64,000 nucleotides of DNA from Bactericera cockerelli (GCA_024516035.1 CM044964.1:23665455-23729454); one strand, 5' to 3'. Shown: positions 1 through 10,234, numbered from the stretch's first letter. Numbers and translations are program-made. The notes: a model not told the origin generated them from the sequence alone.

Positions 1-24
1 ATTTTGACTACATAATAATAAGTC

Positions 25-112
25 TTGGGCTTTCTTGCTGGAATAAAGGGACTCATTAGTCCTAATCTAGCAGTATAAATAAGGCGATATTATTTTTATT
101 ATTATATTATAC
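25..112 (+). repeat. SINE family A, 3' fragment
   Basis: The segment matches the tail of a SINE family seen in full at 30,081, 31,129 and 47,264. Shared blocks are the 'gggctt..ctgctggaataa' stretch, 'agtcctaat..gcagtataaataaggcgatatt' and a final ATT microsatellite. The tRNA-like head is missing. Confidence 0.7.
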
Positions 113-172
113 ATCATTATGTATACAATATAGATATTCCTCCCAGGGCACCAAGTTATCACATTTTTGAGT

Positions 173-291
173 AAACCACAACTACTCAAACTCGCTTTAC
201 TAAATCTACGCTGAAACCGGGACTTGAACCACCGACTTACAGGTTACAAGTCCGCCGCCATATCGATCAAGCGACTGAGGTCGGATTACTT
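173..291 (-). repeat. SINE family C, tRNA-like
   Basis: Read on the minus strand this is a tRNA-like head (box B form GGTTCAAGTCC after 'aggtcggtgg') followed by 'gtagatttagtaaagcgag' and 'gagtagttgtg'. The same composite recurs at 5092, 40,410, 46,068 and 61,245. Confidence 0.65.
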
Positions 292-329
292 GGGTTCGAT
301 CAATAAGTGTCCACTAAGCATGGGTGGTC

Positions 330-500
330 GTATTTGGTGGTTATGGTGCTAATCTGGTGATCCAGGTGGCGTGGGGTTCAAAGCCCAGCAAATGCATGAA
401 ATATTCCTCACACTTTACTGCAGACTTTCACCACATAATAATCACAACAAACTGCTCGAATAATAGGACTGTTTAGTCCTAATCGGGCAGTATAACTATA
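330..500 (+). repeat. Degenerate tRNA-derived SINE
   Basis: The segment has a decayed tRNA-like head ('ctaatctggtgatccaggt', 'ggttcaaagcccagc'), then a CACATAATAATCA block, then the family A tail 'agtcctaatcgggcagtata'. It looks like a chimera of families A and B. It is not a functional tRNA. Confidence 0.5.
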
Positions 501-899
501 ATCTGGTCTGATAATAACATATAGGAGAAATTTCACCAATGCAAAGGCTACAAACTTTAGGCAATAGAGCCGGCGATGTAGGAATTGATATTTTTAATAT
601 AGGTAACTCCTGTTGAAATAGATAAATATATTTTTATTTAAGTAATACTATAGTTTATATTTAGTTTATAGTTTAAGTAGGTGCATTACATATAGGTCCG
701 CGTGTTATAAAAATGGATTCGCAATCCGTAAATTAAAAATAATAATAAAAGGTAGGTATCTATTTTTATTCTGCTTCCTTTTCCCTATTCTAAAAATTAG
801 GTATCTATCTGTATGGTAATACTAGTAACTAGGTATGTACAGTTGTACACTGATAAAGGACAGTCAATCAGCTAGTATTTGCATAAAAAATGGAACCCA

Positions 900-1025
900 G
901 AATAAGAGTCTTTAAAAGAAACCTGGATATAAGAGAATTGGATTCAAGAGAAACCTGGATATAAAATAACTGGATTCAAGAGAAAACTGGATTCAAGAGA
1001 AACCTGGATACAAGAGAAAAACTGT
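900..1025 (+). repeat. Short tandem repeat of 'ctggattcaagagaaac' type
   Basis: About six imperfect units of roughly 20 bp alternate 'aacctggatataagag' and 'aactggattcaagag'. The words resemble the inner end of pogo/Tigger-type inverted repeats (compare 46,441). The origin is an inference. Confidence 0.5.
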
Positions 1026-1028
1026 ACT

Positions 1029-1215
1029 GTGTACTGGTAAAGTGGTTAGAGCGCTAGTCTGGTAATCCAGGTAGCGTAGGGATCCGTTGGTTCAAATCCC
1101 ATCCAGTGCATGAATTTTTCCTCATTAATTTGAGTTTGTCACCACACAATAATCAGACTCTGACAGTTAGGTGGTAGAAAATACGTTGAGCAATAACCTC
1201 GCCTAAGGAGTGTTT
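1029..1215 (+). repeat. SINE family B, tRNA-derived
   Basis: The tRNA-like head has box A-like 'agtggttagagcgctagtct' and box B-like GGTTCAAATCC. The body follows: 'cagtgcatgaa..cctcatt', 'accacacaataatcaga', 'ttaggtggtagaaaatacgttgag'. Other copies lie at 25,307 (+), 48,133 (-), 57,505 (-) and 60,207 (-), and a split copy lies around the LINE at 25,689-28,865. Confidence 0.75.
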
Positions 1216-1639
1216 TTTTTTTCATTTTTTTTTTTTAGGCATTGGTTGGCGAGGCCATTCCATACAGCCATATAATGAGTGTTATATTTAGTTGAAAGGG
1301 AGATTTAGGGATTTCAGAGTCAGAGTGCTTTTTGGAACGAGACTCTGGATTAGTCGACGTGCCCTCAACGAAGCTGACTTTTAGAGTTGAAAAGCCTCAA
1401 ATGAACAACTTGAGCACTGAATGGGTTAACGTCTAAACGGCGTCATTCTAACATCTTTACCGTCCGTTCTCTTCCGCCCAACCTTCCAGCTCGAACATTA
1501 TTAATAAAAATTCTACCGCTCGTTCTATATCGAACTAATGGTTTCCGACGTTGTTTGAGCTGTCATTCTGCTCTTTATAGTCTCATTTCTGTTGTCATAT
1601 TAAACCTATAGAACGAATAAATAAATATACATAAAATAG

Positions 1640-1815
1640 ATACAGTCTGGCTGGGGGGACTATAAACAGGGTGGTCTAATCCATTGGCTTAGTTCTGGGG
1701 GCCCTTGTCAGTTATTAGCCTCCTTGTAAAGACAGTAGTTGTAGAAGTGCTGAGTCATTCCTCCACTGTCTAGCTACCATCGTTCACGATGACGCCACCC
1801 TTAGATGATGATAGA
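1640..1815 (+). repeat. Unclassified interspersed repeat, copy 1
   Basis: The block runs from 'tctggctgggggg' through 'gggggcccttgtca' and 'cctccactgtct' to 'cgttcacgatgacgccaccc' and ends in a GATGAT tail. It matches 63,663-63,830 closely. A 3' simple-repeat tail suggests a non-LTR or SINE 3' end, but I do not recognise the family. Confidence 0.6.
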
Positions 1816-2059
1816 TACATAAAAAATATACTTTTTTGTTTATTTAGGTTCAACGTCGCTTCAAACTAAAGTGTGATCGTTATCTAGCGACAGGGGGTTC
1901 TCCCACCATTCGCTGGGAAAACAAGCCAAACTGCTGGAATAATGGAATGTCGGTGGTTCGAATCTCTAGTTCGGCAAATATTTAAGTAATAAGGCAAGAT
2001 ATCAATCGTGCATAATTGGCACAAAATATGATGATAACTTCCTAATAAAATAATAATAT

Positions 2060-2368
2060 ATGTATGTACGAATTTCTTTGTGGTGAAGCACAAGGCCTCT
2101 TCACAATTTTTGTGGGTAGCGCAGCATTACTAAGAGCCTCCTTTACATTTCGAATTATTCTATTACATTAATTTCTTTTTACTCTGGTAATGCCGCCACT
2201 GGTCGTTACTCATACAAGTAACTACTCATTTTTCCTCACGAGGTATGAGTGGACCCCGAACATCCAAGTACAGAGCAGAAAAAATCCTCCCCCGCTGGGA
2301 ATCGAACCCAGGTCACCATGTGTGTGCAATGCCTAGCGCGCTAACTCGCTCTGCCACAGTGACTACTA
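2060..2368 (-). repeat. SINE family D, full-length minus copy
   Basis: It is almost identical in reverse complement to the copy at 12,501-12,804, whose ends are fixed by a 16-bp target duplication. The tRNA-like head carries 'gtggcagagcgagttagcg' and box B-like GGTTCGATTCC. The reading frame at 2245 is a by-product of this SINE. Confidence 0.8.
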
Positions 2369-2370
2369 AA

Positions 2371-2455
2371 ATAATAATATATCTTGGGCTTACATCAGCT
2401 GGAGTAATGTGGTCCAAGTCAGCCAGTATAAATAAGGCGATATTATTATTATTAT
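2371..2455 (+). repeat. SINE family A, 3' fragment
   Basis: This is a tail-only copy: 'aataatatatcttgggctta', 'gctggagtaatg', 'cagtataaataaggcgat', ATT microsatellite. It abuts the head of the minus-strand family D SINE. Confidence 0.6.
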
Positions 2456-2786
2456 TTTTTAATCTAAAAAAATGTATGGGTTCGGATTCGAACCCAGGAG
2501 CCTCTGCGTCAGATTACCTGACCGGCGATCTAGACCACATGGCCACCGATGAGAGTTGCCACTTGACTTCCGATACCAATGCAACAAATGTTCAATGATA
2601 AATCTCGGCCCAAGGTTAAGGTTGAGGTCAGCTTGGGTCTGCAGTATACAGGGTGTAGATAAATGTATGGACGAGATTATTCAGGAGGATTCCTTGTTAC
2701 AAAATTAGGGTCGGATTCTTTTCTTTTAAAAATCCCGAAAAATGTAAAAGGAGGAGGATTGAGGAGGAGAAAGAAAGATACAACTA

Positions 2787-3336
2787 CAGTAGAAATCGTT
2801 TATAACGACACCGTTTATAACGAACAATCGGCTATAGCAAACAAAATCTCCGGTCCCTTGGAGACTTATGGAAAATTAACATTGGTATCGTTTATAACAA
2901 ACATCGGCTATTAGGAACAATATCGGCTTTAGCGAACAAATTCTCAAGTCCCGTGGCTACTTTCTATCGGTTATAACGTACAAAATTCATTTTGATGCTC
3001 TGTGAGTAAAACAGAAAACATGTTTAGTTATGCAGATTTTTGTCAAGGAGTAGATGAGTGACCTGTCTAATATAGATCATTTTTTTAGGAACTTTAAAGT
3101 TAGTATTGTTTCAGATTTTGAATTAGTGGATTATGAATGTACCTACATTCATACATAATTGTACATTTTTCATGTCTTACGAAGTTCCCTTATAACGTAC
3201 ATTGTTCTCTATAAGCGATACATATCGGATATAGTGAACTTGTTCCTTATAGCCGATATATCGGTTATAGTGAAAATCGGCTATAAGGAACAAATCTGTC
3301 CGGTCCCTTGAAGTTCGTTATAAACGATTTCTACTG
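2787..3336. mobile_element. pogo/Tigger-like non-autonomous element
   Basis: Terminal inverted repeats begin CAGTAGAAATCGTTTATAACGA on the left, and their complement ends at 3336. Both ends are flanked by TA (2785-2786 and 3337-3338). The interior is full of further words such as 'cgtttataac' and 'cggctatag' in both orientations. No transposase frame is present. The CAG...CTG ends, the TA target and the 'TATAACGA' words fit the pogo/Tigger group of Tc1/mariner; the assignment rests on those ends only. Confidence 0.75.
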
Positions 3337-3399
3337 TATTATTATTATGTAACCCTTTATTAATAGGACGTATTATATGTATACAAAAAAGTCTTCTCC

Positions 3400-3610
3400 T
3401 TTTGCTCTGTCTTATCCAGCTTAAGCAGGGTCGACATTTCTGGTCAGTCTCTTCCAGTTCAATCGGTTTTGTGCATCAGCTGGTATTACTCCTTTTTCTC
3501 TCATGTCCTCTATAACACAACTTTTCCACGATTTTTTAGATCTACCTCTGCCTCTCTTTCCTGATACTTCCATATTCCTCATTTTCTTCCCGATTTGTAA
3601 TAATCTTCTT
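3400..3610 (-). pseudogene. 5'-truncated LINE, C-terminus of ORF2 (RTE-like)
   Basis: The minus-strand frame that ends at 3421 reads a basic 'GKRGRGRSKKSW' block, then 'EDMREKG', then 'NRLNWKRLTRNVDPA' and a stop. A 'GRPR..W..DI..RG' tail of this kind closes the reverse transcriptase ORF of RTE-like LINEs. Everything upstream of this tail is missing. Similar short 3' ends occur near 5522 and 61,975. Confidence 0.6.
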
Positions 3611-3734
3611 ATGTACAAACAAGTAATTAAAAAAAAAAAAAAAATACAAATTTTTAAACAATATAAACAAGAGGAGGAAAGATAAAGAACATAGGATAAC
3701 AGAACACAGGACAACAATACAGATAAAATAAATA

Positions 3735-3790
3735 CTGATGTCCTAACTAAAGGGCGGGGTTATTGCCTATGGCAAACTCAACTATGATAA
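3735..3790 (-). repeat. LINE/SINE 3'-end repeat ('ccctttagttaggac' family)
   Basis: The segment matches in reverse complement the block seen at 6300, 29,262 and 45,700: a GGGTTGGGTGGAAGAGATTGCC-like start, then 'aataaccccgccctttagttaggac'. Only the block is present here. Confidence 0.55.
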
Positions 3791-4026
3791 CTTAACTTAA
3801 CTAAATAAAAGGTAGACCGCCTGGTTAAGGCAAAAATTCTTATCATTGAGGACAACATCTCAGAGGCAAAGACTCTTATCATTGAGGACAGCATCTGGTA
3901 GGAATCCAGAATGGTATCGACAAGGCCGGTCAGTAATACATTGAATAAATAGTCAGTAATACATTGAATAAATAGTCAGTAATACTGAATAAATAGGTGG
4001 TAATACATTGAATAAATAGTTAGAAA

Positions 4027-5024
4027 TCTATATCTATAAAAGAAAGCTGTCTGTATGTGTGTATGTATGTTCTTTATACAAATCCACACCGTTTGACCGA
4101 GAAACCTGAAATTTTGCACATAGGTCCGCTTGGATCAGGAAATTCTTCTAGGCTAGATTATATCTCCCTGAGGTTAAGCTACAATGAGTAAGGATAAAAA
4201 TGGATGGGTGACGCAAAAAAATGCACGTTTTTTGACATAAATGACATTTTTTCTCGAAATTTGTCGCGACGACCTATCAACTCAAAGCGAGAAAGTTTTA
4301 GGCAAGGGTTCGAGCTTTCAATTGACATGTCGATCGCGAATTTCTGATGAGCCGTTCTTGAGCTACGCCGGGTAAGGTAAAAAAATGGATGGGTAACATG
4401 TAAAATATTCACGTTTTTTGACCTAAATGACATTTTTTCTCGAAATTTGAAGTGACGACCTATCAACTCAGAGCGAGAAAGTTTTAGGCAAGGGTTTAGG
4501 CTTTCATTTGACATATTGATCGCGAAATTCTGATGAGCCATTCTTGAGCTACGCCGGGGAAGGCTAGAAAATAGATGGGCGACAAAAAGTATTCAGGTTT
4601 TTTTTCAAACCTAAATGACATTTTGTGTGTGTGTGTTGTGTGGTGTGTGTGTGGTGTGTGTGTGTGGTGTGTGTGTGTATGGTGTGTGTGTGTTGGTGTG
4701 TGTGTGTGGTGTGTGTGGTGTGTGTGTGTGTGTGTGGTGTGTGTGGTGTGTGTGGTGTGTGTGGTGTGTGTGGTGTGTGTGGTGTGTGTGGTGTGTGTGG
4801 TTGTGTGGGGTGTGTGTGTGTGTGTGTTGTGTGTGTGTGTGGTGTGTGGTGGGTGTGTGTGTGGTGTGTGTGTGTGTGGTGTGGTGTGGTGTGGTGTGTG
4901 TGGGTGTGTGTGTGTGTGTGTGGTGTGTGGTGTGTGTGTGTGGTGTGTGTGTGTGTGGTGTGGGTGTGTGTGTGGTTGTGTGTGTTTGGATGGGCTGGGG
5001 CGAGCGGCGGGTGTAACCCGCTAG
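4027..5024 (+). mobile_element. Non-autonomous Helitron-like element
   Basis: The left end is A|TCTATATCTATAAAAG and the right end is CTAG|T, directly preceded by a short GC-rich hairpin (GCGGGT..ACCCGC). TC start, 3' hairpin, CTAG end and insertion between A and T are Helitron hallmarks. Inside are two diverged copies of a block starting 'aaaatggatgggt' (4197 and 4380) and a long GT-rich tract. It interrupts a 'gaataaatagt' simple repeat that continues on both sides. No Rep/helicase coding is present. Confidence 0.7.
4623..4988. repeat. (GT)n-rich compound microsatellite
   Basis: About 365 bp consist of GT dinucleotides broken at near-regular spacing by GG, giving units such as 'gtgtgtgtggt'. 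It lies inside the Helitron-like element. The three overlapping Cys/Val-rich open frames here are artefacts of the repeat. Confidence 0.95.
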
Positions 5025-5091
5025 TACTGAATAAATAGATGGTAATACATTTAATAAATAGTTAACGTACTATTAAATAATAATACTTCCG

Positions 5092-5240
5092 TGGATTTAT
5101 CGATAAGGCGGCGGACTCGTAATCTGGAGGTCGGTGGTTCGAATCCCCAGTTCGGAAAATATTGAAGTAAGGTGAGTCTGAGTGATTGTTATAGCACACC
5201 GTGCATGATTGGCACAAAATATGATGACTACTTACAGTAT
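5092..5240 (+). repeat. SINE family C
   Basis: The tRNA-like head 'tcgataaggcggcggactcg..cctgg' type with box B-like GGTTCGAATCC is followed by 'agttcgg'. A tail 'gcatgattggcacaaaatatgatga' also occurs near 2005. Confidence 0.65.
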
Positions 5241-5399
5241 AATAATACTACTACTAATAATGATAATTATATTTTTTTTTTTTTTTTTTTTAAGCTTTAT
5301 TAGGAGGACAAACAGGCAACAGTATAAAATTAAGAAAAGAAAGAAAAGAAAAGAAAAAAACAAACAAATGACAAAATAAATAAGTAAAAAAAGAAAATA

Positions 5400-5515
5400 A
5401 CAATAATGTCCTACCTAAAGGGCGGGGTTATTGCCTGTGGCAATCTCTTCCACCCAACCCTTACAGGGCTTACTGCTGGAGGAATGGTCCTAGTCGGGCA
5501 GTATAAAAAAAGCGA
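5400..5515 (-). repeat. LINE/SINE 3'-end repeat joined to a SINE A tail
   Basis: The reverse complement matches the GGGTTGGGTGGAAGAGATTGCC/CCCGCCCTTTAGTTAGGAC block (5403-5462). It runs straight into a plus-strand family A tail ('gcttactgctggagg', 'gggcagtataaa'). Confidence 0.55.
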
Positions 5516-5521
5516 CATGAA

Positions 5522-5760
5522 TATTCTTTTTCTTCTGTTACTCTTTCCTTTTTCCCAAACTTATTTGGGGTTGACGTTGTTCAACCTCTTCCCAGTTCAG
5601 GTTGGCACTGTTCAACCTTCTCGTGGTTGAGGTTGGTTGGTATTAGCACTTCTTCCTCATATCAAAGGCTGGCTGCCCTTCCTATAACGCCAACCCCTTA
5701 AAGAGCGCCAGTTATTTGTGCTATTGTCTTCTGGTCTTACACAGCTGGTAGTTAGTAACA
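5522..5760 (-). repeat. Retroposon 3'-end remnant
   Basis: The block holds 'ggggttgacgttgttcaacc', 'ttgaggttg' and 'ggctggctgcccttcct'. It matches the better-kept copy at 61,975-62,100. I read both as minus-strand 3' ends of a LINE or SINE. Confidence 0.45.
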
Positions 5761-5819
5761 TATATCTGTTGAACTATCCTTATTAGCGAAACACGGCGAA
5801 ATTATTATTATTTTATTAT

Positions 5820-5935
5820 AAGTATAATATAAAGCCGTGTCCGTGAGATAGGTATTGATACCTAAATCACGGTGGTGAGAGAATTATATGGACGCCCAGA
5901 TCCAATGTCTAGGCTCCTTTCATGTACATTGATTC
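5820..5935 (-). repeat. Interspersed repeat shared with 19,880-19,995
   Basis: The block 'gccgtgtccgtgagataggt' to 'ccaatgtctaggctcctttc' is the reverse complement of 19,899-19,990. No coding content is visible. Confidence 0.6.
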
Positions 5936-5939
5936 TATT

Positions 5940-6035
5940 TAGTTTTAACGTCCTGACTTGAGGTAGACAAGACTGGGAATCCTACCAGCTACCCGCATTA
6001 ACCTCACACAGCCTGGATAGGGCCGGTATTGTCAG
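5940..6035 (-). repeat. 5S-derived SINE, tail fragment
   Basis: The reverse complement reads GGCC..CCAGGCTG, 'gtgaggttaatgcggg', 'tagcaggat', ending in the 'ttaaaa' type end. It matches the body of the 5S-headed SINE at 56,891 and 61,597. Confidence 0.5.
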
Positions 6036-6299
6036 CTTCACATGTTCGGAAGGAACAGAATTTTCTGTGCGAAAAGTCTGCTCCAACCGGGAATCGAACT
6101 CAGGATCTCTGGACTACGGGCAGTAGTCACAACCGTTACTGGTTTTTTTTATATATATGTATTTTTTATATAGAAAGGTAGGACAAAAATCGTTTAAAGA
6201 CACCCAGGTGTACTCAAACCTGGGGTGTGGGATTTTCATACCCATTAGAAAAACCCACCTTTCCTCATAGCATACCGAATATCTTCATTACTAGTATTA

Positions 6300-6464
6300 T
6301 AAGGGTTGGGTGGAAGAGATTGCCAAAGACAATAACCCCGCCCTTTAGTTAGGACATACGAGTATAATTATGTTTATATTTGTTTATTTTTTCTTTTTTT
6401 TTTCTTCTATTATATTGTATTTTAATTTGTAGGTAATTATTTGTGTTGAATATAATATGTCCTA
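6300..6464 (+). repeat. LINE/SINE 3'-end repeat
   Basis: The copy starts 'aagggttgggtggaagagattgcc', continues 'aataaccccgccctttagtt' and ends in AT-rich sequence with 'ttgtattttaatttgt'. It stops at the TTAA of the adjacent piggyBac-like MITE. Confidence 0.55.
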
Positions 6465-6786
6465 TTAACACTTTGAGTCCCAGAGCTGGGATGGGCGAGT
6501 GAGCACGAGGGACCACAAATTTCAGAACCCAACACTCATACATTGCTCTCAAGAACCACTAGAACCTGTTCCCTATGAGAAACACATACATATAAACGAA
6601 TACCATAGAGAGTACTCATATCTTCAAAGTAAAGGAAGGTCGTGAATACCATAATATAATATATAGAGTACTCAATTACTCATGTCTAAATTTTGGGTGA
6701 GGGTCATACATGGTACTCATGTCCTTTCTGAAATGTCAGCTGAGAGTCATATATGGTATTCATGGGCTGTGGGCTCAAAGTGTTAA
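6465..6786. mobile_element. piggyBac-like MITE, copy 1
   Basis: The element is bounded by TTAA at both ends (6465-6468 and 6783-6786). Terminal inverted repeats are CACTTTGAGTCCCA on the left and TGGGCTCAAAGTG on the right. A second copy with the same ends lies at 46,498-46,748. TTAA target duplication is diagnostic of the piggyBac superfamily; there is no transposase. Confidence 0.75.
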
Positions 6787-7049
6787 TAAAGTGTAAATCT
6801 TAATATATAAGATTTACACTTTATTAAGCGCACGAACGAGCTCTTACTCACAAAAACAAAGAGATGTTCTCTTTAGTGTGAGTATAGTACAAACAAGCTT
6901 TACCCACCTGTTTACTTTTCAAATCTTCTCTAAAAATTGTATTTATTTGTTTTAATATTTTCAATTTTACTATTTTCTAATTTTATATGCTTAGATTAAG
7001 ATTTGAATTGTTTTGTTATTTAATACTGTACAAATATATATTACATTAC

Positions 7050-7289
7050 ATTACATTACATTACATAAATGTCAAAGTCACTGACTGACCACTGACTGAT
7101 CATCGCTCTACAGTCCAAACCGTAAGTCCTAGGAAGCTGAAATTTGGTAGGTAGCTTTGTCTTAAAGTCTAGATGTGCAATAAGACGGGATTTTTCGAAA
7201 TTCAAACTACAACACCTGCCATTGGCGAAAAAGGATTTTTTGCTTTCACGGCCATGCCTCGGCCCGCAAAGCGGGCGACAGCCCGCTAG
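7050..7289 (+). mobile_element. Helitron-like non-autonomous element, copy 1
   Basis: The right end is a GCGGGC-GACA-GCCCGC hairpin that runs directly into CTAG|T. The body, from 'aaatgtcaaagtcactgac' to 'ggccatgcctcggcccgc', matches the minus-strand copy at 10,511-10,736. The left end is worn into an ATTAC microsatellite. It ends 90 bp before the acceptor of the exon at 7380. Confidence 0.7.
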
Positions 7290-7379
7290 TAAATAAATAT
7301 AATTGCAAATTTTTCGATCTCATAATCCGCGCCCAAACACACAACAACTGACCGCCCGTCTCCCTCTCCCTCTCCCCAG

Positions 7380-7591
7380 ATGCAGGGCGCCAGATAGCAG
7401 CAAGACGAGGCACGCAGGCGTGGTGGGGGTGTGGGGGTGCGGCCCCCCGGGTAGCAAGGCCTGCAACAGCCCGCCCGTGTCCCCGCCCCCTCAGAGCAAG
7501 TTCGCGGTGGTCAAGTCCTCCTCCATCATCCGCCAGTCAAGCATCTCCAAGCTGATCAACACGGCGGTGTCCAAGCGGTGTGGCATAGCAA
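7380..7591 (+). CDS. Internal exon of an unidentified gene
   Basis: A strong acceptor (a long CT tract, then 'ccccag') precedes an open frame of about 70 codons, and the exon ends at the donor AGCAA|GTGAGT. Base composition is much richer in GC than the surroundings. The translation starts CRAPDSSKTRHAG, passes through a Gly/Pro-rich linker (PPVSPPPQ near codon 44) and ends in a conserved-looking block, SKFAVVKSSSIIRQSSISK followed by LINTAVSKRCGIA. The basic, serine-rich stretch suggests a regulatory or linker segment of a larger protein. I do not recognise the family, and I found no further exon of it in the window. It is not part of the PP2A gene downstream, which has its own start. The alternative is a chance open frame, but codon bias, splice sites and the copied donor argue for a real exon. 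Confidence 0.6.
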
Positions 7592-7880
7592 GTGAGTGGA
7601 CTGGTTCTAGGGCCGAATTATAGAACATGGTTGGGTGGAAGAGCTCAAGCAATTTGAGAATCCTGCCATTAAAGCCTTAAAAAAAAAAAATGTGGCATAG
7701 CAAGTGAGTAGACTGGTTCTAGGGCCTGAGTGACTGGTTCTAGGGCCGGATTATAGAAGAGGTGTCCAAGCGGTGTGGCATAGCAAGTGAGTAGACTGGT
7801 TCTAGGGCCTAAGTGACTGGTTCTCGGGCCGGATTATAGAACATGTGGCGTAGCAAGTGAGTGACTGGTTCTAGGGCCGA
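7565..7880 (+). repeat. Tandem copies of a splice-donor junction
   Basis: The last bases of the exon plus the start of its intron ('tgtggcatagcaa|gtgagt', then 'gactggttctagggcc') are repeated. Donor GT positions are 7592 (true), 7704, 7787 and 7857. Between copies 1 and 2 lies a short retroposed piece ('gttgggtggaagag..' with an A10 tail, 7627-7690). Confidence 0.85.
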
Positions 7881-7939
7881 TTTTTTTAAAAAGTTGTTCC
7901 CATATTAATGTTAAACACATTTCCCGATTATTTTTTTTT

Positions 7940-8178
7940 TTGTAGCCATGAAACAGTAGCTACTGTAGACGCTTGTAGTCTGTTCCCGTAGTATGCCTCC
8001 CCGGTGATATAGTTCCCAATTAGGTGCTGGGTCAACACGAGCGCATCGGAAGGTACCCCTTACAAACAACTGTAACCAAATACAATTTTTTGTCGGCACG
8101 GGGGATTGAACCCGGGACCTTCCGCATGGCAAGCGATTCTCTCTGAGCTTTTAACCACTCAGCTTATCGCGCGCTCAT
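7940..8178 (-). repeat. SINE family E, tRNA-derived
   Basis: On the minus strand a tRNA-like head ('gcgcgcgataagctgagtgg' and a box B-like GGTTCAATCCC) is followed by 'tttgtaaggggtaccttcc', 'tgacccagcacctaat' and a tail with 'agcgtctacagtagct'. Copies lie at 62,480 and 63,915 (cut by the window end), and a fragment at 29,068. Confidence 0.65.
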
Positions 8179-8319
8179 GTTTTATAATTTAATCCTGTTT
8201 CATAGTTCGGCCCTAAAAATAGAGCGGAGCAAGAAACGGTGCAAAACGCTTCGCAACGTTGCGACAAAATGTTGCACTCAAAGGTATCCCGACCTCAGTA
8301 TTGACGGGTTAGGAGTGTA

Positions 8320-8550
8320 GTAGATGGCACGTTGAATGCAATTCTATCACTGAAGTTCAGCAACGGCCATCGAGGTAAGGACTTGGATGGATGACCATTC
8401 AAAATCAAATCCTCGTGATGCTGTCTATTCCCGGCCCCACTCAGGCTGGGTTAGGTTGATTTGAGTTCTGGTTCGTGAATTTCTAGCGAATGGAAGGTAA
8501 AACAACAGTTCTGATATGACCATGCAGTTAAAAGCGAGGTAAAAAAAGTG
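8320..8550 (+). repeat. 5S rRNA-derived SINE (SINE3 type), diverged
   Basis: The 5S-like head ('gatggcacgttgaatgc', 'cactgaagttcagc', 'acttggatggatgacc') keeps the internal promoter layout of 5S genes. It is joined to the SINE body 'ccggccccactcaggctggg', ending 'gcagttaaaagcgaggtaaaa'. It is not a functional 5S gene because the 3' part of 5S is replaced. Confidence 0.7.
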
Positions 8551-9065
8551 TAGCAGATGAAGCTCCAGCTATCTTTTAAAAGTAGATAGTACTAAAAGAG
8601 CTGACGTTTTTCATATTGGCGGGGTTTCTACAATAGAAGATGAAGTCAGCTCTCATAATAATAGTCGATAGTACTAATAAAACTGACTTAAGTAATATTG
8701 GCGGGGTTTCTACAATAGAATGTGAAGTCAGCTATCATAATAAAAGTAGACAGTACTAATAAAAGCTGACTTATTAATAGTGGCGGGTTTTCTACAATAG
8801 AAGATAAAGTACATAATAGTCAATAGTACTAATAAAAACTGATTTAAGATATATTGGCGGGTTTTCTACAATAGGAGATGAAGTCAGCTATCATAATAAA
8901 AGTAGATAGTACTAATAAAAACTGGCTTAAGTCATATTGGCGGGTTTTCCACAGTAGAAGATGAAGTCAGTTATCATAATAATAGTCAATAGTACTAATA
9001 AAACTGACAGTCATATGGGCGGGGACTAAAGTCATAATAGCGGGTTTTCTACAACAGGAGATAAT
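8540..9065 (+). repeat. Minisatellite, ~80-bp unit, about 6 copies
   Basis: The landmark 'ggcgggntttctacaatag' recurs at about 8618, 8699, 8782, 8856, 8939 and 9040, alternating with 'gaagtcagctatcataataa' and 'agatagtactaataaaa'. Units are diverged, so the array is old. No junction or gene relationship is visible. Confidence 0.85.
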
Positions 9066-9139
9066 CTCCCTCAGTAAGCACCGCACCATCAACTTTGAGC
9101 TTTTTGCATTTCACAAGAATAAATTAAATATTTTGCTCA

Positions 9140-9510
9140 AGAATTTCCTTTTCCCCACTATTTATTTCTCTCTCCCTCTTTCGTTTATCACCGCTCTGCA
9201 TTTATCTTCCCTCATGTTTTTCTCTTTCTCTCTCCCTTTTTCCTTACCTTTCTTTGTTTCTCCTTTTTTCTCAAATCTTTCTCCGTTGTTTTCAATATTT
9301 CTTTCTCTCTCCCTTTATCCTCCCATTTTCCCTTTTTTTACTCTTTTTTTTCCCTCTCTTTTTCTTTATATTTATCTAGGTTTCCCTCTCCTTTTCTCAT
9401 TCTCTCTTCATTTACCCCTGACTTCATCTTTCTCTATCTTTTCATTTCTCCTTTTCTATCTCTCTTTCTCTGTATTTTCCAGCTCCATTTCTCTCTCTCT
9501 TTAATCATTT
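9140..9510 (+). repeat. CT-rich low-complexity tract
   Basis: A pyrimidine-rich stretch of Ctttctct/Ctccctttt words. The Ser/Phe/Leu-rich frame across it is a composition artefact. Confidence 0.9.
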
Positions 9511-9804
9511 TCGCACTAGGGACTGCGGGAAGCTTGTTGCCTTTTGTTTTGCAACTTTAATTATTTGCCATGACCTTGTTTTCGAGACTTCAATTATTCG
9601 CATTTATATACAGGGTGGACCATAAAACGTGTTACAGGGTGACTTGTGCTGGGGCATGTGAAACAAATACGGTACCAACCTCATCAGGATAAAAGACAAT
9701 ATCGCCAGCGTTGAATAGTATAGTAGTGCCTTATTTGGACTGTCGGCTCAAGACAAGAAGTCCCATTACGCCAACAATTTAATATAGACCCTCTTTATTC
9801 ATTG

Positions 9805-9998
9805 CATATTGCACCAGTTCTCGTAGAATCACCGAAGTTAAGTAACGTCCAGCGAGGTGAAGACCTGGCATTCCGGCCCAACCCAGGCTGGGTGCAGTTA
9901 ATGTGGGTAGCAGGTTTGTGAGATTCCTTCGAATGGAGGGTTTACACCCCGTCGTGATATCACCATGCAGTTGAAAGCGCCGTTAAACCCAAATTAGA
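9805..9998 (+). repeat. 5S-derived SINE, 5'-shortened and internally deleted
   Basis: It keeps 'gaatcaccgaagttaagtaa' and 'ccagcgaggtgaagacctgg'. It then jumps to 'ggctgggtgcagttaatgtg', 'tagcaggtttgtgag' and 'cagttgaaagcgccgttaaa'. The block normally lying between (tgggtgaccattcaa) is missing. Confidence 0.7.
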
Positions 9999-10234
9999 AG
10001 AAAAGACAATAACACAAAGCTTTGGTACTACATTTCTACTCTATTCATTCTGTCTTTTTTTCTTTCAATACGTTCTCTTTGAAATTATTTCACCAGAGCC
10101 CGTCGGCAAACTGGAAAATCAAACATTATTTTCTTTGCATGGTTAGGTCTCTGGCAAAATATGTATCATGCATGTGCTGTCTTTGTGCCATTGAATCACG
10201 ATCTATGCGTACGTGCTTTCTAGCTCTTCTATCA

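Noticed and set aside
2245..2598. 117-residue open frame
   Set aside because: It spans a minus-strand SINE D head and SINE tails; the 'protein' is translated tRNA-like sequence.
4575..5038. Three overlapping Cys/Val-rich open frames
   Set aside because: They are all six-frame translations of a GT repeat, with no coding signal outside it.
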